A stretch of DNA of 64,000 bases from Aporophyla lueneburgensis. Taxonomy: Eukaryota; Arthropoda; Insecta; Lepidoptera; Noctuidae. The translations under genes and the position numbers were made by a program. The notes under the pieces are model-generated. The model saw only the letters and a list, made by a program, of their open reading frames with translations, did no database searches and was not told the DNA's origin. Location: positions 6,150,501 to 6,214,500 of the forward strand of contig OW028734.1 of assembly GCA_932294355.1 (NCBI GenBank), in the 5' to 3' direction. Of this stretch, positions 45,241 through 55,415 are shown piece by piece (position 1 is the stretch's first letter; the number at the start of each line of letters is the position of its first letter).

Positions 45241-48232
45241 GATGGTGGAGGACTGGGCTCTGGAGACAGGCCTGGTCGTCCTAAATCGGGGTTCTGTACC
45301 TACGTGTGTACGGATGCGGGGCGACTCAGTGGTGGACATTTCGTTCGCCAGCCCCGCTCTGTCACCGCAGGTTATTGATTGGCGCGTCATGGAGGGGGTG
45401 GAGACGTATTCCGACCACCGGTACATCCGGTTTGACGTCTCCGCCCAGACCTCGAGCGCGCCGATCCGGCAGACCCCGAGTGGTCCGCGGTGGGCGCTGA
45501 AGAAGCTGGACCGGGAGCTTCTCCTGGAAGCCTCGATCGTGCAGGCCTGGGTGTCACCACCGGACAGGCCTGCTGACACCAACGACGAGGCCGAGTGGTT
45601 CCGGGAGGCCATGTCCGAGATCTGTAACGTGGCTATGCCCCGAGTCCAGCCAGGACGGGCTTGGCGCCAGGTGTACTGGTCGTCGCCGCAGCTGACAGCG
45701 TTGCGCGAAGCGTGCGTTGCGGCACGACGCCGGTACACCAGGCACCGCAAGCTCCGTATCCATCCTCCGGATACGGAAGCCATTCAGGCGGAGCTATATG
45801 AGGGGTACAGAGCGGCGAAGACCGCCCTTCAAGAGGAGATCCTGCGGGCCAGAGGACTGGCCCGCAAGGAGTCGCTGGAGACTCTGAATAGGGACCCATG
45901 GGGACGGCCCTACAAAGCCGTCCGGGAGAAACTCCGCCCATGGGCTCCTCCGCTGACTCAGAGTCTCCGGCCCCAACTCTTGGAGGGCGTGGTGAGCGCT
46001 CTGTTCCCTTCGCGAGGGGAACATAGTCCCCCACCCATGGCTCCGCCTCCTGCGGTGCCCGATGCGGACCACATAACTGACGACGACGGTGCTCCAGAAG
46101 TGACCGAGGTAGAGATGAGGGTGGCGGTACGAAGGCTTAATGCCAAGAATACCGCCCCAGGACCCGACGGCTTGCCTGGCAAAGCATGGGTCCTGGCCTT
46201 AGAGGCTCTCGGGCCTCGACTCAGGGGGCTCCTAAGTGCATGCTTAGAGAGGGGCCAGTTCCCACTTCGTTGGAAGACGGGGAAACTGGTCCTCATTAAG
46301 AAGCCTGGGCGCCCAGCGGACTCTCCGTCCACTTACTGGCCCATCGTGCTGCTCGACGAGGTGGGCAAGCTCTTTGAAAGAGTGATTGCAGACCGCCTCG
46401 TCGGGTGGCTGGTGCGGGAGGGGCCGGACTAGTCGGACGGCCAGTACGGCTTCCGCAAGGGGCGCTCTACGGTGGACGCCATCATGCGCGTGCGAGCCCT
46501 CACGACGGGGGATGCAGTGGCCCGGGGTGGGGTCGTCTTGGCGGTGTCTCTAGACATCGCCAATGCCTTCAACACCCTGCCCTTTTTTTTTTTTTTTTCA
46601 GGATGGGAAATCATCAAATGACTTCTCCCGCTCTGGGCGGAGCGGGAGGGCGTGTCAGACTTTTACTGAATAAAACCCACCCGTGTTCCATCAGTTGCCC
46701 ATGTGCCAGGGTCACGGTATCTCTTTCGAACAATCACGCGACCCCGGCAGGCATCGGTCCTAGTAGACCCCTACACTGCTGCTGACATCTCTTTGAGGCG
46801 CGCGTGGAACACTGCGCGCCGTCGACCCGAGCCTGGTCCTTACCGGGCGCCGAGCTACCCATTGCTCGCCACCCGCAAGCTCGCGCCTACGGTGGCCGGG
46901 AGTCCGCAATCGACTCCCGACGCCCGGGGCGTCTCCTCCTGCGGCGGCTAGGGGCGTGAGGGCGCAGAGACTGCCACTCCCTCACGAGCCCCGCCTCCTC
47001 CTTCGCGAGCATTACTGCTTCGCAGAAGGAGGTGACGGCTTCCCATTCCCTCTCGCTCCGTACCATGGCTCGCACCAGGGCCGGACGCGAGAGGTCGCCG
47101 CCGCCGATCGCCTCCACGAGGACACGGCGGTGCTCCGCCCAGGCAGGGCACACCTCCACCGTATGCGCCACCGTGTCCTCCAGACGATCCTCGCAATGGA
47201 AAGACCCGGACGTATCCTCCCGTCAACACCCTGCCTTGGAGTTGCATTAAGGAGGCACTCCGGTATCACCGGATGCCGACCTACCTCTGTCGAGTGGTTG
47301 AGGCCTATCTGACGGATAGGGCCGTCATCTACCCCGGTCACGAGGGGGAATGGAACCGGCGAGAGATGTCGTGCGGTGTCCCACAGGGATCGGTCCTGGG
47401 GCCGCATCTGTGGGACATCGGTTACGACTGGGTGCTGCGCGCCGACCTCCCTAGCGGCGTCAGCGTAGTTCGCTACGCTGAAGACACGCTGGTCCTTGCG
47501 CAGGGGAGGTCGTACGAGGCGGCAGCCGAAATTATGACACGCGGGGTTGCGACAATCGTCGATAGGATCCGGTAATTGGGACTCGAGGTGGCCTTGCACA
47601 AGTCCGAGGCCATGGGTTTTCATGGTCCTCGGAACGCGCCACCTACGGGTTCCGAACTCACGGTAGGAGGGGTTCACATCGGCGCCGAGTCGACGATGAA
47701 GTACCTGGGACTTGTCCTCGACAGCCGGTGGAACTTCGTTGAGCATTTCCGACGTTTGGCTCCCAGACTGGAGCGGGCTGGGGCTGCATTAAAGCGGCTC
47801 CCGCCCAATCTGGGGGGTCCAAACGCCTCCTGCCGGAGGCTCTACACGGGGGTCGTGCGGTCCATGGCCCTCTACGGGGCACCGGTGTGGGCGCCCTCAT
47901 TGAGGCTGCGCCCAGCGCGCCGGTTGAGTGCAGCCCAGAGGGTCATGGCCATCCGGTTAATCCGAGGATACCGCACGATCTCGTGCGAGGCGGCGAGCCT
48001 CGGCGGAGGCGATCTGCGGCAGCGACCTCTCGCGTCCGGCCCTGGTGCGAGCCATGGTATGGAGCGAGAGGGAATGGGAAGCCGTCACCTCCTTCTGCGA
48101 AGCAGTAATGCTCGCGAAGGAGGAGGCAGGGCGCGTGAGGGAGTGGCAGTCTCGCGCCCTCACGTCCCTAGCCGCCGCAGGAGAAGACGCCCCGGGCGTG
48201 GGGGGTCAATAGCGGACTGCCGGCCACCGTAG
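45241..48232 (+). pseudogene. R1-type endonuclease end and reverse transcriptase
   Basis: RMVEDWALETGLVVLNRG and SVVDISFASPALSP, YSDHRYIRFD mark the APE endonuclease end (45241-45440). A linker leads to reverse transcriptase: RLNAKNTAPGPDGLPGKA, LVLIKKPGRPADSPSTYWPIVLLDEVGKLFERVI, a stop at 46432, YGFRKGRSTVDA, SLDIANAFNTLP, then the inverted insert, GVPQGSVLGP, and RYAEDTLVLA. The catalytic YADD is YAED here, so activity is unlikely. A stop at 47572 and a deletion joining YRTISCEAASL to GGGDLRQRP remove the Cys-His end. The 3' end encodes EREWEAVTSFCEAVMLA in a shifted frame. R1 elements usually target 28S rDNA; no rDNA is near. Confidence 0.85.
46582..47224 (-). mobile_element. Inverted R1-family fragment inside the R1 LINE
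   Basis: On the minus strand: TVAHTVEVCPAWAEHRRVL (Cys-His C-terminal motif), GGGDLSRPALVRAMV, the shared 3' untranslated sequence and a poly(A) seen as T-run 46583-46598. An 11 bp repeat AACACCCTGCC flanks it (46571-46581 and 47225-47235). Excision restores IANAFNTLP to WSCIKEAL. Confidence 0.9.
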
Positions 48233-50255
48233 GCGCGAGCTTGCGGGTGGCGAGCAATGGGTAGCTCGCCGCCCGGTAAGGACCAGGCTCGGGTCGACGG
48301 TGCGTAGTGTACCACGCGCGCCTCAAAGAGATGTCAGCAGCAGTGTAGGGGTCTACTAGGACCGATGCCTGCCGGGGTCGCGTGATTGTTCGAAAGAGAT
48401 ACCGTGACCACGGGGAACACGGGTGGGTTTTAGTCAGTAAAAGTCTGACACGTCCTCCCGCTCCGCCCAGAGCGGGAGAAGTCATTTGATGATTTCCCAT
48501 CCTGAAAAAAAGCCGAGAATAAACAACTAAAGAACGCTACTTCAAAAATACCTACATGGTTTTACAACGCTATTGATGCCGAAAAATTAATAGTCGCTCT
48601 TACTGAAGGTGATGCTGCTTCACATGATAATTTATACTATTTTCCTGAATTTCTCACTACTTTGATCCGACTAATGGGACACCTTCCATAGTGGTCAAAT
48701 ATAATGAGATTGACTTATGATTCTAAAATATTAAATCCCACCTCATCTAATGTTGAAAGCTACTGCTACAAAACTTTAAAAATATATTTATGCAAAATTA
48801 ATACCAAGACAGACAGATATCGTACTGATGAATTCATAATGACACATGTTGAATTTCTTTCTGGAGAATTAAAGGCTGCTCATAGTGCGTTAAGCCTGGG
48901 CCATAAGAAAACTATGCCGAAGAAAAGGAAATTACATAAAACTGAAGAAAAAGAAGGAAAAACGATAGCAGGGATAGTAAAAGAAGAGTCAATATTTGCT
49001 GAGAATCCTTCATTGATAGAAAATTGGAAAGGTTTGACTAAAATAAAAGGTAATAAAAAACTTACTAAAGAAAATACCATGATTCAAAAAATACCTTTAT
49101 TGAGAAATGGTTCAATAAAAAACATTGCAGGTAAAGACATTATTATTTCGAACACGTGTGCATTCGACTCTGTCTCACAATCGCTTGCTGTTGGAGTGGT
49201 AGACGATTACAAATTTAGCAGAACTTTACGCGACACTGATGATGACTATTTTAATTTTATTAAGATGATTGCTGCCAATGAAAATATTACAGATATATAC
49301 AAAAAACGTAGTGAAATTTTGAAAACCTTTTTTGATACGAATAATATAGAGGAAAACTTTCGTAACTTGTGAATGTAATGTTGTGTACATATTTGAAAGG
49401 ATTTTGATTGATAAAAATATATACAGTGCTGACATACAAGAATAATGTACAAATTTGGACTGCCCTATAAACAACGTAAAAAGAAAATGTGCATTCTCGT
49501 CTTACCTCTTGATTTTAATAAGAAGACATTACGCGAGTCTGCCGAGTCGACATTAATGACTGAAAACAACATGTCGACTTGCAGAAAGTTTGGTTGCAAT
49601 GGCACAAAAACTATTGACTATAATTTAAAAGATGTAATTGCGTTTGAACCAGAGTCTGATAAAAAAAATATTATTACTGATTTACCAAAAACAATGATAT
49701 TAAAAGGTACTGAATACAAAATGTTGTCTGTAATAGAATTCGTACCTCCTCCCAGTTCTAACTGTATTGGACATTATAAATCTCATTGTCGCAGGGGCAC
49801 AAAATGGCAATGCTTTGACGTTTTGTCCACCAGAATAACAAAAAGCAATAAAAGCTTCTACGCACATAGCATTATATATGCAAGAAAAGATTATTCTATT
49901 TTATTGTTTTATTTTTCATTTATATTTATGTGACTTTTCTATTATATAGTAAACAAAAAACCTCTAATAAAATCTTTTTCTTTGCCCTAAAAATCTAGAA
50001 AAAATATATGTTTAGGTATCAAATAGGTACTAAATTATTGTAAAAGCGAATTTAATTTTGGAGCCCCTACGTGGATATTTTAAATGTGGGCAGTCATCCT
50101 GACATCAGAATGACTGCCCATCTTTTAAATTCATTTTCTCAGTTATTAATTAGGTACCAATTATTTAAACAAAGGTATCGAATAATAGAAATTAGGTATT
50201 AGATTTTAGTAATATTTTAAAGCTGCCCGGTCATTTTGGTCAGTCACTCTATAAA

Positions 50256-51049
50256 AAATCTTTGGCTTATGTTTAACTTACCACCAGATATAGTAACATA
50301 TAACAGACAAAACTAGTAAATGATCACCAAAATTAAACCCGCATTTTAATGTAAAATTATAACCAAAATTTTAACATCTTGCTATCCTATTTAAGCAAAC
50401 TGACTCCAAATAAATCATTGTTAATCCAAAAATAGTAAATGATCACCAAAATTAAAACAGCATTTCAATGTAAAATTATAACCAAAGTTTTTACATCTTG
50501 CTATCCTATTTAAGCAAACTGACTCCAAAAAAAATCATTGTTAACCCCAAAAATAGTTAGTGAACACGAAATTATTAAGAGTGTACTACGTGAGTTCGAC
50601 AAATGGGTGTGCGAATAACACTTGTGCGACAAAACTGTACTGCGACTCACCATAGTTCGAATGCACGCTTATGCGACACACTGAATCTAGTCGTTTCTAG
50701 CACTCGCCGGCCGCTGCCGCGGCACCGCTCGCTTCGCTCGCTCGGCTCGTGCATAGGAGGTCACAGTTTTAACCTAACCTAACCTAGTGTACTATGTGAG
50801 CTCGAGTGTATCGCACAAGCGTGCATTCGAACTATTGTGAGTCGCAGTACAGTTTTGTCGTACAAGTTATGATTTGGTGATCATTTACTACATTTGGTGT
50901 TCGAATACAATTTAAAGAGCAGTCGTGACTAAAATAGCTAGTACTATTGTAATTTTAGACTTTATTTTTCTGGTGTCAAGTATATATTTTTGGTTAAAGA
51001 ACTAAGGGTATCAAAGCATTTTATGGTGATCATTATATTTAATCCCAAA
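50256..51049. repeat. Foldback repeat between right-hand MULE modules
   Basis: Two ~106 bp tandem units start AGTAAATGATCACCAAAATT at about 50322 and 50428. The inverse TTTGGTGATCATTTACT lies at about 50874-50890. Between them ACGTGAGTTCGACAA...GTGCGAC and its inverse (50590-50680, 50795-50868) flank a GC-rich core. It looks like a separate element inserted between the modules. Three CCTAA units at 50773-50787 are incidental. Confidence 0.55.
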
Positions 51050-51535
51050 ATCTTTATCCTTTGCCCTAAAAATCTAGAAAAAATATATGTTTAGGTATCA
51101 AATAGGTACTAAATTTTTGTAAAGGCGAACTGAAATTTTGGAGCCCCTACGTGGAGATTCTAAATGTGGGCAGTCATCCTGACATCAGAATGACTGCCCA
51201 TTTTTAAAATTAATTTTCTCAGTTATTAATTAGGTACCAATTATTTAAACAAAGGTATCAAATAGTAGCAAATAGGTATTGGATTTTAGTAATATTTTAA
51301 AGCTGATCGGTCATTTTGGCCGGTCATTCTGATGTTCACCGCAAGATTGGAAAAAAGAATGCAACCAGTTTGATCGCTTAAGACATAAGTTTTGACATGA
51401 TGACAGATTATATGAATATGAAGAACGCGAATTAATAATTTCATTAGGAGGAGAAAACAGTGACAGCGAAACCGAAGACAACATTTTGAGTGATAATGAA
51501 GAAGATGACGACAACGATAGCGTAACAATGTCTGG

Positions 51536-51784
51536 TATTGAGGCTTTCCTTTTTTTACCCTGTAAAGTAGATACAGATTGACCTAATAAGAAAAGTGTAA
51601 AAAATAGATAAACAGTATTTTTTATTTTTACCTCTCGAATTTTTTTTGCTATCTCTCCAGTTTGCATGACGTCATTGAGCCAGGTTCGCAGATATTTTCG
51701 ACGGCTTGTATGTGCCTGCTTCATTAGAGAAGGGTGAGACAAAGCTTTCCACAAATGAAGCAAATAAATCGAGAACAGTCACCT
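51536..51784. other. Unassigned stretch
   Basis: A minus-strand open frame (to 51763) reads HLWKALSHPSLMKQAHTSRRKYLRTWLNDVM, unassigned; it could be part of a transposon accessory protein. Nothing else recognised. Confidence 0.3.
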
Positions 51785-52000
51785 AATGTCGTTGGGTTGT
51801 GGAGGTAGTTAATGGGAGATTTAAAAGAGATTTTAAATTATTACGCCAAAATTATTTCAACGTTGCTAGTAAAAGTTTCATGAAAGATTTTGAAGTGGCT
51901 GCTGCTCTTTTAAACAATTTTCACCCTCCCGTTGTTAATCGTGTAGATGCTGGGGAAATATTAGTACAAATAAATATTAATATGAATACAGAAAATGTCG
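51785..52000 (+). pseudogene. IS4EU-like transposase fragment
   Basis: VVEVVNGRFKRDFKLLRQNYFNVASKSFMKDFEVAAALLN in pieces matches residues of the 31451-32284 copy (VAEAVNGQIKRDFKIFRQEYFNRASPHLMKDLRIACAVLN). Only about 70 codons remain; it is cut on the right by the GC-rich inverted repeat at 52000. Confidence 0.65.
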
Positions 52001-52697
52001 GGCGTGTGAGAAGCGCGAGCGCCGCGCGCGCGTCGCGGTCACGCTGCGTGAGCGTCGCGTTTAGCTGCCATGGGGGGCGCGCGCGGCGCGCACGCGGCGC
52101 TCGAGTCGTGTTCTTACCCCTTCGCCCGCTACTGTTTCGGTCAGTCACATGGTGGGCAGTGTTGTGTTGACACACGTTAAAAATAGAGTCACCGAGTGAA
52201 ATTAATATCGATAGCTTTATCCTAGAAATACAGAATGATCCTGCGATATGGGACAGGACTACAAAGTAGTATAGTGATCGTATTGCAAAAAAAAAGGTGT
52301 GGGAAGAAATCAGCACTTTATAAAAGACTAGCAGCTTCTGCCCGCGACTTCTTCTGCGTAAATGTCGTTTATCGCGGACGCAGACAAAAAAGTCACGAAA
52401 TAAAAAGTAGCCTATGTCCTTTCTCAGGCTCTAAACTATCTGAGTACCAAATTTCATTTAAATCGGTTTAGTAGTTTTAGCAGGAAAGCGAGACAGGCAG
52501 ACAGACAGACAGAGTTACTTTGCATTTATAATATTAGTGTGGATAGTGTGGATTTTGAAACGAAAATTGTCCAAATTGTGACTGACTTGACTGAAGTGGG
52601 TTAAACGCCAAGGCGAGCGCCGCAGGGCAGCTAAACGCGACGCTCACGCAGCGCGCTCGCGACGCGCGCACGGCGCTCGCGCTACTCGCACGCCCGA
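52000..52697. mobile_element. GC-rich foldback element containing MADF and Helitron fragments
   Basis: Left arm from about 52000 (CGGGCGTGTGAGAAGCGCGA...TAGCTGCC) and right arm about 52612-52697 inverse, each about 85 bases, imperfect. Inside, 52206-52310 encodes a MADF start (SFILEIQNDPAIWDRTTK, one stop), and 52326-52545 is an inverted Helitron-like sequence. So this may be a decayed element with an accessory MADF gene. Target duplication not recognised. Confidence 0.5.
52326..52545 (-). mobile_element. Helitron-like fragment, inverted
   Basis: Reads ACTAGCAGCTTCTGCCCGCGACTT at one end, with AGCCTATGTCC, CCAAATTTCATTTAAATCGG and TTTATAATATTAGT, all words of a common lepidopteran repeat, Helitron-derived as I recall. 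Confidence 0.45.
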
Positions 52698-52765
52698 GGA
52701 TCGCGCACGCCTAATGTGGGGGAGGCCTAAATAGCTGTCGAACGTTGGTTCCGAATCCAGCCCCC

Positions 52766-52839
52766 AGAATCCGGCGTTTTAAACTCGTCTGACATTAGTG
52801 GACGCACTAATGTCAGACGAGTTTAAAACGCCGGATTCT
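52766..52839. repeat. Perfect 35 bp-arm palindrome
   Basis: Arms 52766-52800 and 52805-52839, exact inverses, spacer GACG. It lies just upstream of a BEL/Pao fragment. Confidence 0.92.
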
Positions 52840-52899
52840 ATGAATGCCATATTTTCAGTAATTTTTAACAATACTAATGATATTTTAGACTTCCGTAAT

Positions 52900-53735
52900 A
52901 CCTAATAATCAAATTCGTTTAACGTTTATACCACCTTATAGTGCTCATTTTGGCGGGTTGTGGGAAGCAAAAGTCAAGTCCTGCAAGTATCATTACGGCG
53001 GGTACTGGGCAACTCTAAGCTAACACGTGAGGAGTTTGAAACGTTATTAACGCAAATCGAAGCCGTTCTCAATTCACGACCTTTGTCACCTCTGTCCTCG
53101 GACCCGAAAGATTTCCTTCCACTTACTGCAGCACATTTTCTGATCGGTCGACCGCTGACTGCGCCCATCTGCGAGAATCTGACGACGATTGAGCCTACGA
53201 GACTGGGACGCTACGACCGTGTGGAACAGCTTAGCTTATTTTATTATTTTATTCAGCTTATTTTTGGCAACGATGGCCGAAAGAGTATGTTTCTGAACTC
53301 CAACAACGAACAAAATGGAAGGTAAACTGTGAAGACATCACACCAAACAGCCTAGTTCTTATCAAAGAAGAGAGGATTCCTCCACTGAAATGGAAACTGG
53401 GTCGAATAACGCAAGTTTTCCCCGTAACTGATGGAATATCCCGTGTAGCTGAAATACGTGCAGCGGACGGCATCATACGGCGATCGTTCTCAAAGATCTG
53501 TCCGTTACAGTCACAATAATCAACAGCGACGAGTACTACGTGTTGGAAGACTACATCCTGGTACTTCCAAAGGGGCCGGCTGTTCAATATACCTGCAGCG
53601 TCATCTAGCGCCGAATGACGCAAACATTCTGCGGCGTGAACATCGTGGGCAATGTGCCCGTGCATGGCCGCACCGTCGCAACCAATTTCGCACTTCTCCA
53701 AGAAAAAAAAGGTAAGTCTTCGTATTTCTAACAAT
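52900..53735 (+). pseudogene. BEL/Pao LTR retrotransposon, integrase C-terminal fragment
   Basis: Contains the integrase-end motif around PPYSAHFGGLWEA, then RRVLGNSKLTREEFETLL, EAVLNSRPLSPLSS, LTAAHFLIGRPLTAP and RYDRVEQL, followed after a short insertion/shift by the DUF5641-like C-terminus (WKVNCEDITPNSLVLI, WKLGRITQVFP). A frameshift near 52985 and another near 53240 break it. It ends close to 53735, where the LTR should begin; LTRs were not delimited. Only the 3' end of pol is present. Confidence 0.85.
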
Positions 53736-54041
53736 TTATTGTAAAAATTAAGAAAATATACGTTTATAATAATTGAAGCAATAAATCAATTCATTGAAGA
53801 CGTCCTTGCCCTCATTACATAAGGAAATAGGGAACGGTCTAACTAAACAGTACAAATGCCAGATTCTACAGTCAAATGTCAGATTCTATAAACGACGGAT
53901 TCTTATAATGCCAGATTCTATTAATATCACATTTTTGTTGTAAATGCCACATAATATTTTCCCTAAGTGCGGGTATTAAAATTTCGCTAATTTCAAAAGT
54001 TGTTATGTTTGTTTTTTTTGCGTTAAAAAGGGAACGCGCAC
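53736..54041. repeat. Short phrase repeats (CAGATTCTA) left of MULE 2
   Basis: ATGCCAGATTCTA, ATGTCAGATTCTA, GACGGATTCTTA and ATGCCAGATTCTA recur every ~20 bases at about 53855-53935. Related GGATTCTATGAATGCC occurs at 52832. This may be a terminal region of an older element bracketing 52.75-53.95 kb. No gene. Confidence 0.4.
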
Positions 54042-54381
54042 AATTTTTTGGTTTAGGCGCATTTGGGCTAATTCTCATTTTGGCAACCGACTCGCTAATG
54101 GACTACTTCTCACTTGGGCTACTTCTCACTTGGGTTACTTCTCAATAGGGATACTACTCAAAATTTGGGAATGTTTATTTAAATAAGTACTGTCTTTATG
54201 TATATAAACATGTTTATTCAACACAAATCAATAGTTAAAGGATAGGTAAACTTTACTAGGTGTCACTTCTTTTAATTACTTTAATTTCAATAAAATCAAC
54301 ATAAATCCACACAATAATCAACAAACAATATTAATTGGATCTATCTTTATATAAGCATAAATGCATAAATGAACACAATAA

Positions 54382-55140
54382 TTAACAATCAGTATTAATT
54401 AGATTCCTATATATAAGAAGCTGGTAATAAGTCATTTTCTTTAAAAATCTAATAACTGTTATTTGACCATTTTTTAGTTTCGTAAGTACTTTTTTATACT
54501 TTTTGTCGAAATGAATGTACTTGTTATGCCGTTTTTTTTTTGTTTGAATATGACTGTTCTTGAGTTTGGAGTCAAAATGCTTGGCTTCTTTTCGGAGCTT
54601 CTGTAAGAATAAAAATAAACTTGGATGCTTGGGAATTTTCACATTTATCCGATGGTGCCACCCCTCAAGAGCGTTGTTAGTGCGGTGACGTTGTCCAGAG
54701 CAACTAAGAAGCGCAGGGTTCATTCTTGGATACCACTGTTTTGCAAAGTATTTTAAAAACGTTTCAAACAATGGTAACAACGATTCATTTTCAATAATCT
54801 CTGTTAGTTTTTGGCAACCCTCTGGAATATTTTCTGCGGGTAAAAGTGGTAAAATAGCTATTTTTCTTATAATCGGTCTTGTTTCTTTTCTTTTAGTCAA
54901 ATTTAATTCTTTCGCCTTCTTCCAGATAGCTTTTTGATAGTGAAAATAACATCCGGTTATTTGCGCATCAGGGTACACGGTTTTTACCGCGTTCATTATA
55001 CCTAATTCATAGTCACATTTAAAGTTGGTAACATTTATTTTCAATACACTTTTCATTATGTTGAAAAGCCTTATATGGGAGCGTCCATTAATAACGGGCC
55101 ACCGACGGCGTTCAAGGCGTTTTCGACCGAAACACTGCAA
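54382..55140 (-). pseudogene. MULE transposase fragment, N-terminus missing
   Basis: 252 codons open. KCDYELGIMNAVKTVYPDA and GCYFHYQKAIWKKAKEL are the second catalytic D and the following His region of the MULE transposase domain; RTNNALEGWHHRIN carries the catalytic E. The first catalytic D and any FLYWCH-type zinc finger that normally precede are absent, so the frame start is not a real start and the product is catalytically incomplete. The C-terminus runs through a basic QTKKKRHNKY region to the stop. It differs from the NOF-type MULE at 42-51 kb. Confidence 0.8.
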
Positions 55141-55344
55141 TGTTCAACACGCTAAAAAACAATGAAAAATATTTTTTAAAAGTATCCCAAAGCACATAAC
55201 CGATAGATTTTTTCCTCCTCTTTCCGATGGCGACATAATAATGACAATTATTACTCTCGTGTATTTAGAACTAATGAATTATTAAATAAAATGATTTCCT
55301 GGTGCATATACTTTATTATCTATAACTAAACTACTAACTAAAAC

Positions 55345-55415
55345 GCACAATACTGCCATCTTATACGTCCACAATAAATATATTATTGTGGACGTATAAG
55401 ATGGCAGTATTGTGC
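55345..55415. repeat. Perfect 33 bp-arm palindrome in MULE 2
   Basis: Arms 55345-55377 and 55383-55415 are exact inverses, spacer ATATA. Confidence 0.92.

Larger units (their letters stand above)
45238..48510 (+). mobile_element. R1-clade LINE, 5'-truncated, with internal inversion insert
   Basis: Flanked by a 12 bp repeat AGCCGAGAATAA (45226-45237 and 48511-48522) and ending in a short poly(A) at 48504-48510. GC-rich, unlike the MULE around it. It carries endonuclease C-terminus and reverse transcriptase, is interrupted at 46582-47224 by an inverted fragment of the same family, and has lost part of its C-terminal region near 47995. Confidence 0.9.
43144..49933 (+). pseudogene. NOF-type MULE transposase with USP-like C-terminal region, split
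   Basis: ATG at 43144 (MKRGRKSLVS), broken by an RTE insertion, resumes as LEEQKKALCEF at 43540. After a frameshift and a palindrome at 43797-43848 the main frame (to 45171) shows a zinc-like CFGSCKQCH, then MULE catalytic motifs SVDATGSLF (first D, ~44540), LDDSSALIGAA (second D, ~44760) and RIDPSHFIK. After a shift near 45130 and the R1 insertion, TSSNVESYCYKTLK supplies the likely catalytic E (~48745). Downstream are a Lys-rich linker, NTCAFDSVSQSL (Cys codon 49157), Cys pairs (CEC, CTNLDC, CRKFGC) and IGHYKSHCRR (His codon 49772) with WQCFDVLS. This order resembles ubiquitin-specific proteases; it is inference. At least four frame breaks. Confidence 0.75.
42276..51338 (+). mobile_element. 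NOF/foldback-type MULE, 9.06 kb, with internal insertions
   Basis: Ends TGAAYATCAGAATGACYGG and inverse, flanked by an 11 bp direct repeat CCGCAAGATTG at 42265-42275 and 51339-51349. Each end has two copies of a ~290 bp module: 42276-~42582 and ~42583-42870 on the left, ~49973-50255 and ~51050-51338 (inverted) on the right. Contents: a NOF-like transposase gene from 43144, an RTE tail (43176-43530), an R1 LINE (45238-48510) holding an inverted R1 fragment (46582-47224), and a foldback sequence between the right modules. Without these the MULE would be about 5.4 kb. Confidence 0.85.
42085..51535 (+). pseudogene. Tc1/mariner-like transposase C-terminus, split by the MULE
   Basis: Left part (42085-42275): AHGHEVLRLPSYHCGLNPI, a frameshift, then QRVADKNIDQSEKDIEILTKEAIQSITPQD. 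Right part (51339-51535): W followed by KKECNQFDRLRH, a stop and shift, then LYEYEERELIISL and an acidic tail with SDSETEDN. Motifs match the C-terminus of insect DDE_3-type Tc1/mariner proteins (RLPPYHCxLNPIE ... TPxxW). Taking out the 9.06 kb MULE with one target copy joins ITPQD to W in frame. The upstream catalytic region is absent. Confidence 0.7.

Noticed and set aside
45211..46034. Several long minus-strand open frames opposite the R1 LINE
   Set aside because: GC-rich shadow frames of the R1 reverse transcriptase; no motifs of their own.
50773..50787. CCTAACCTAACCTAG resembling the insect telomere repeat
   Set aside because: Only three units, inside a foldback repeat in a MULE; no longer array nearby.
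42276..51338. Possible CRISPR-like or satellite array from the repeated ~290 bp modules
   Set aside because: Only two copies per end, inverted across the element, with exact TSDs outside: they are transposon inverted repeats.
53458..53715. 85-codon plus-strand frame after the BEL/Pao fragment
   Set aside because: Shadow of the shifted BEL/Pao C-terminus; no motif.
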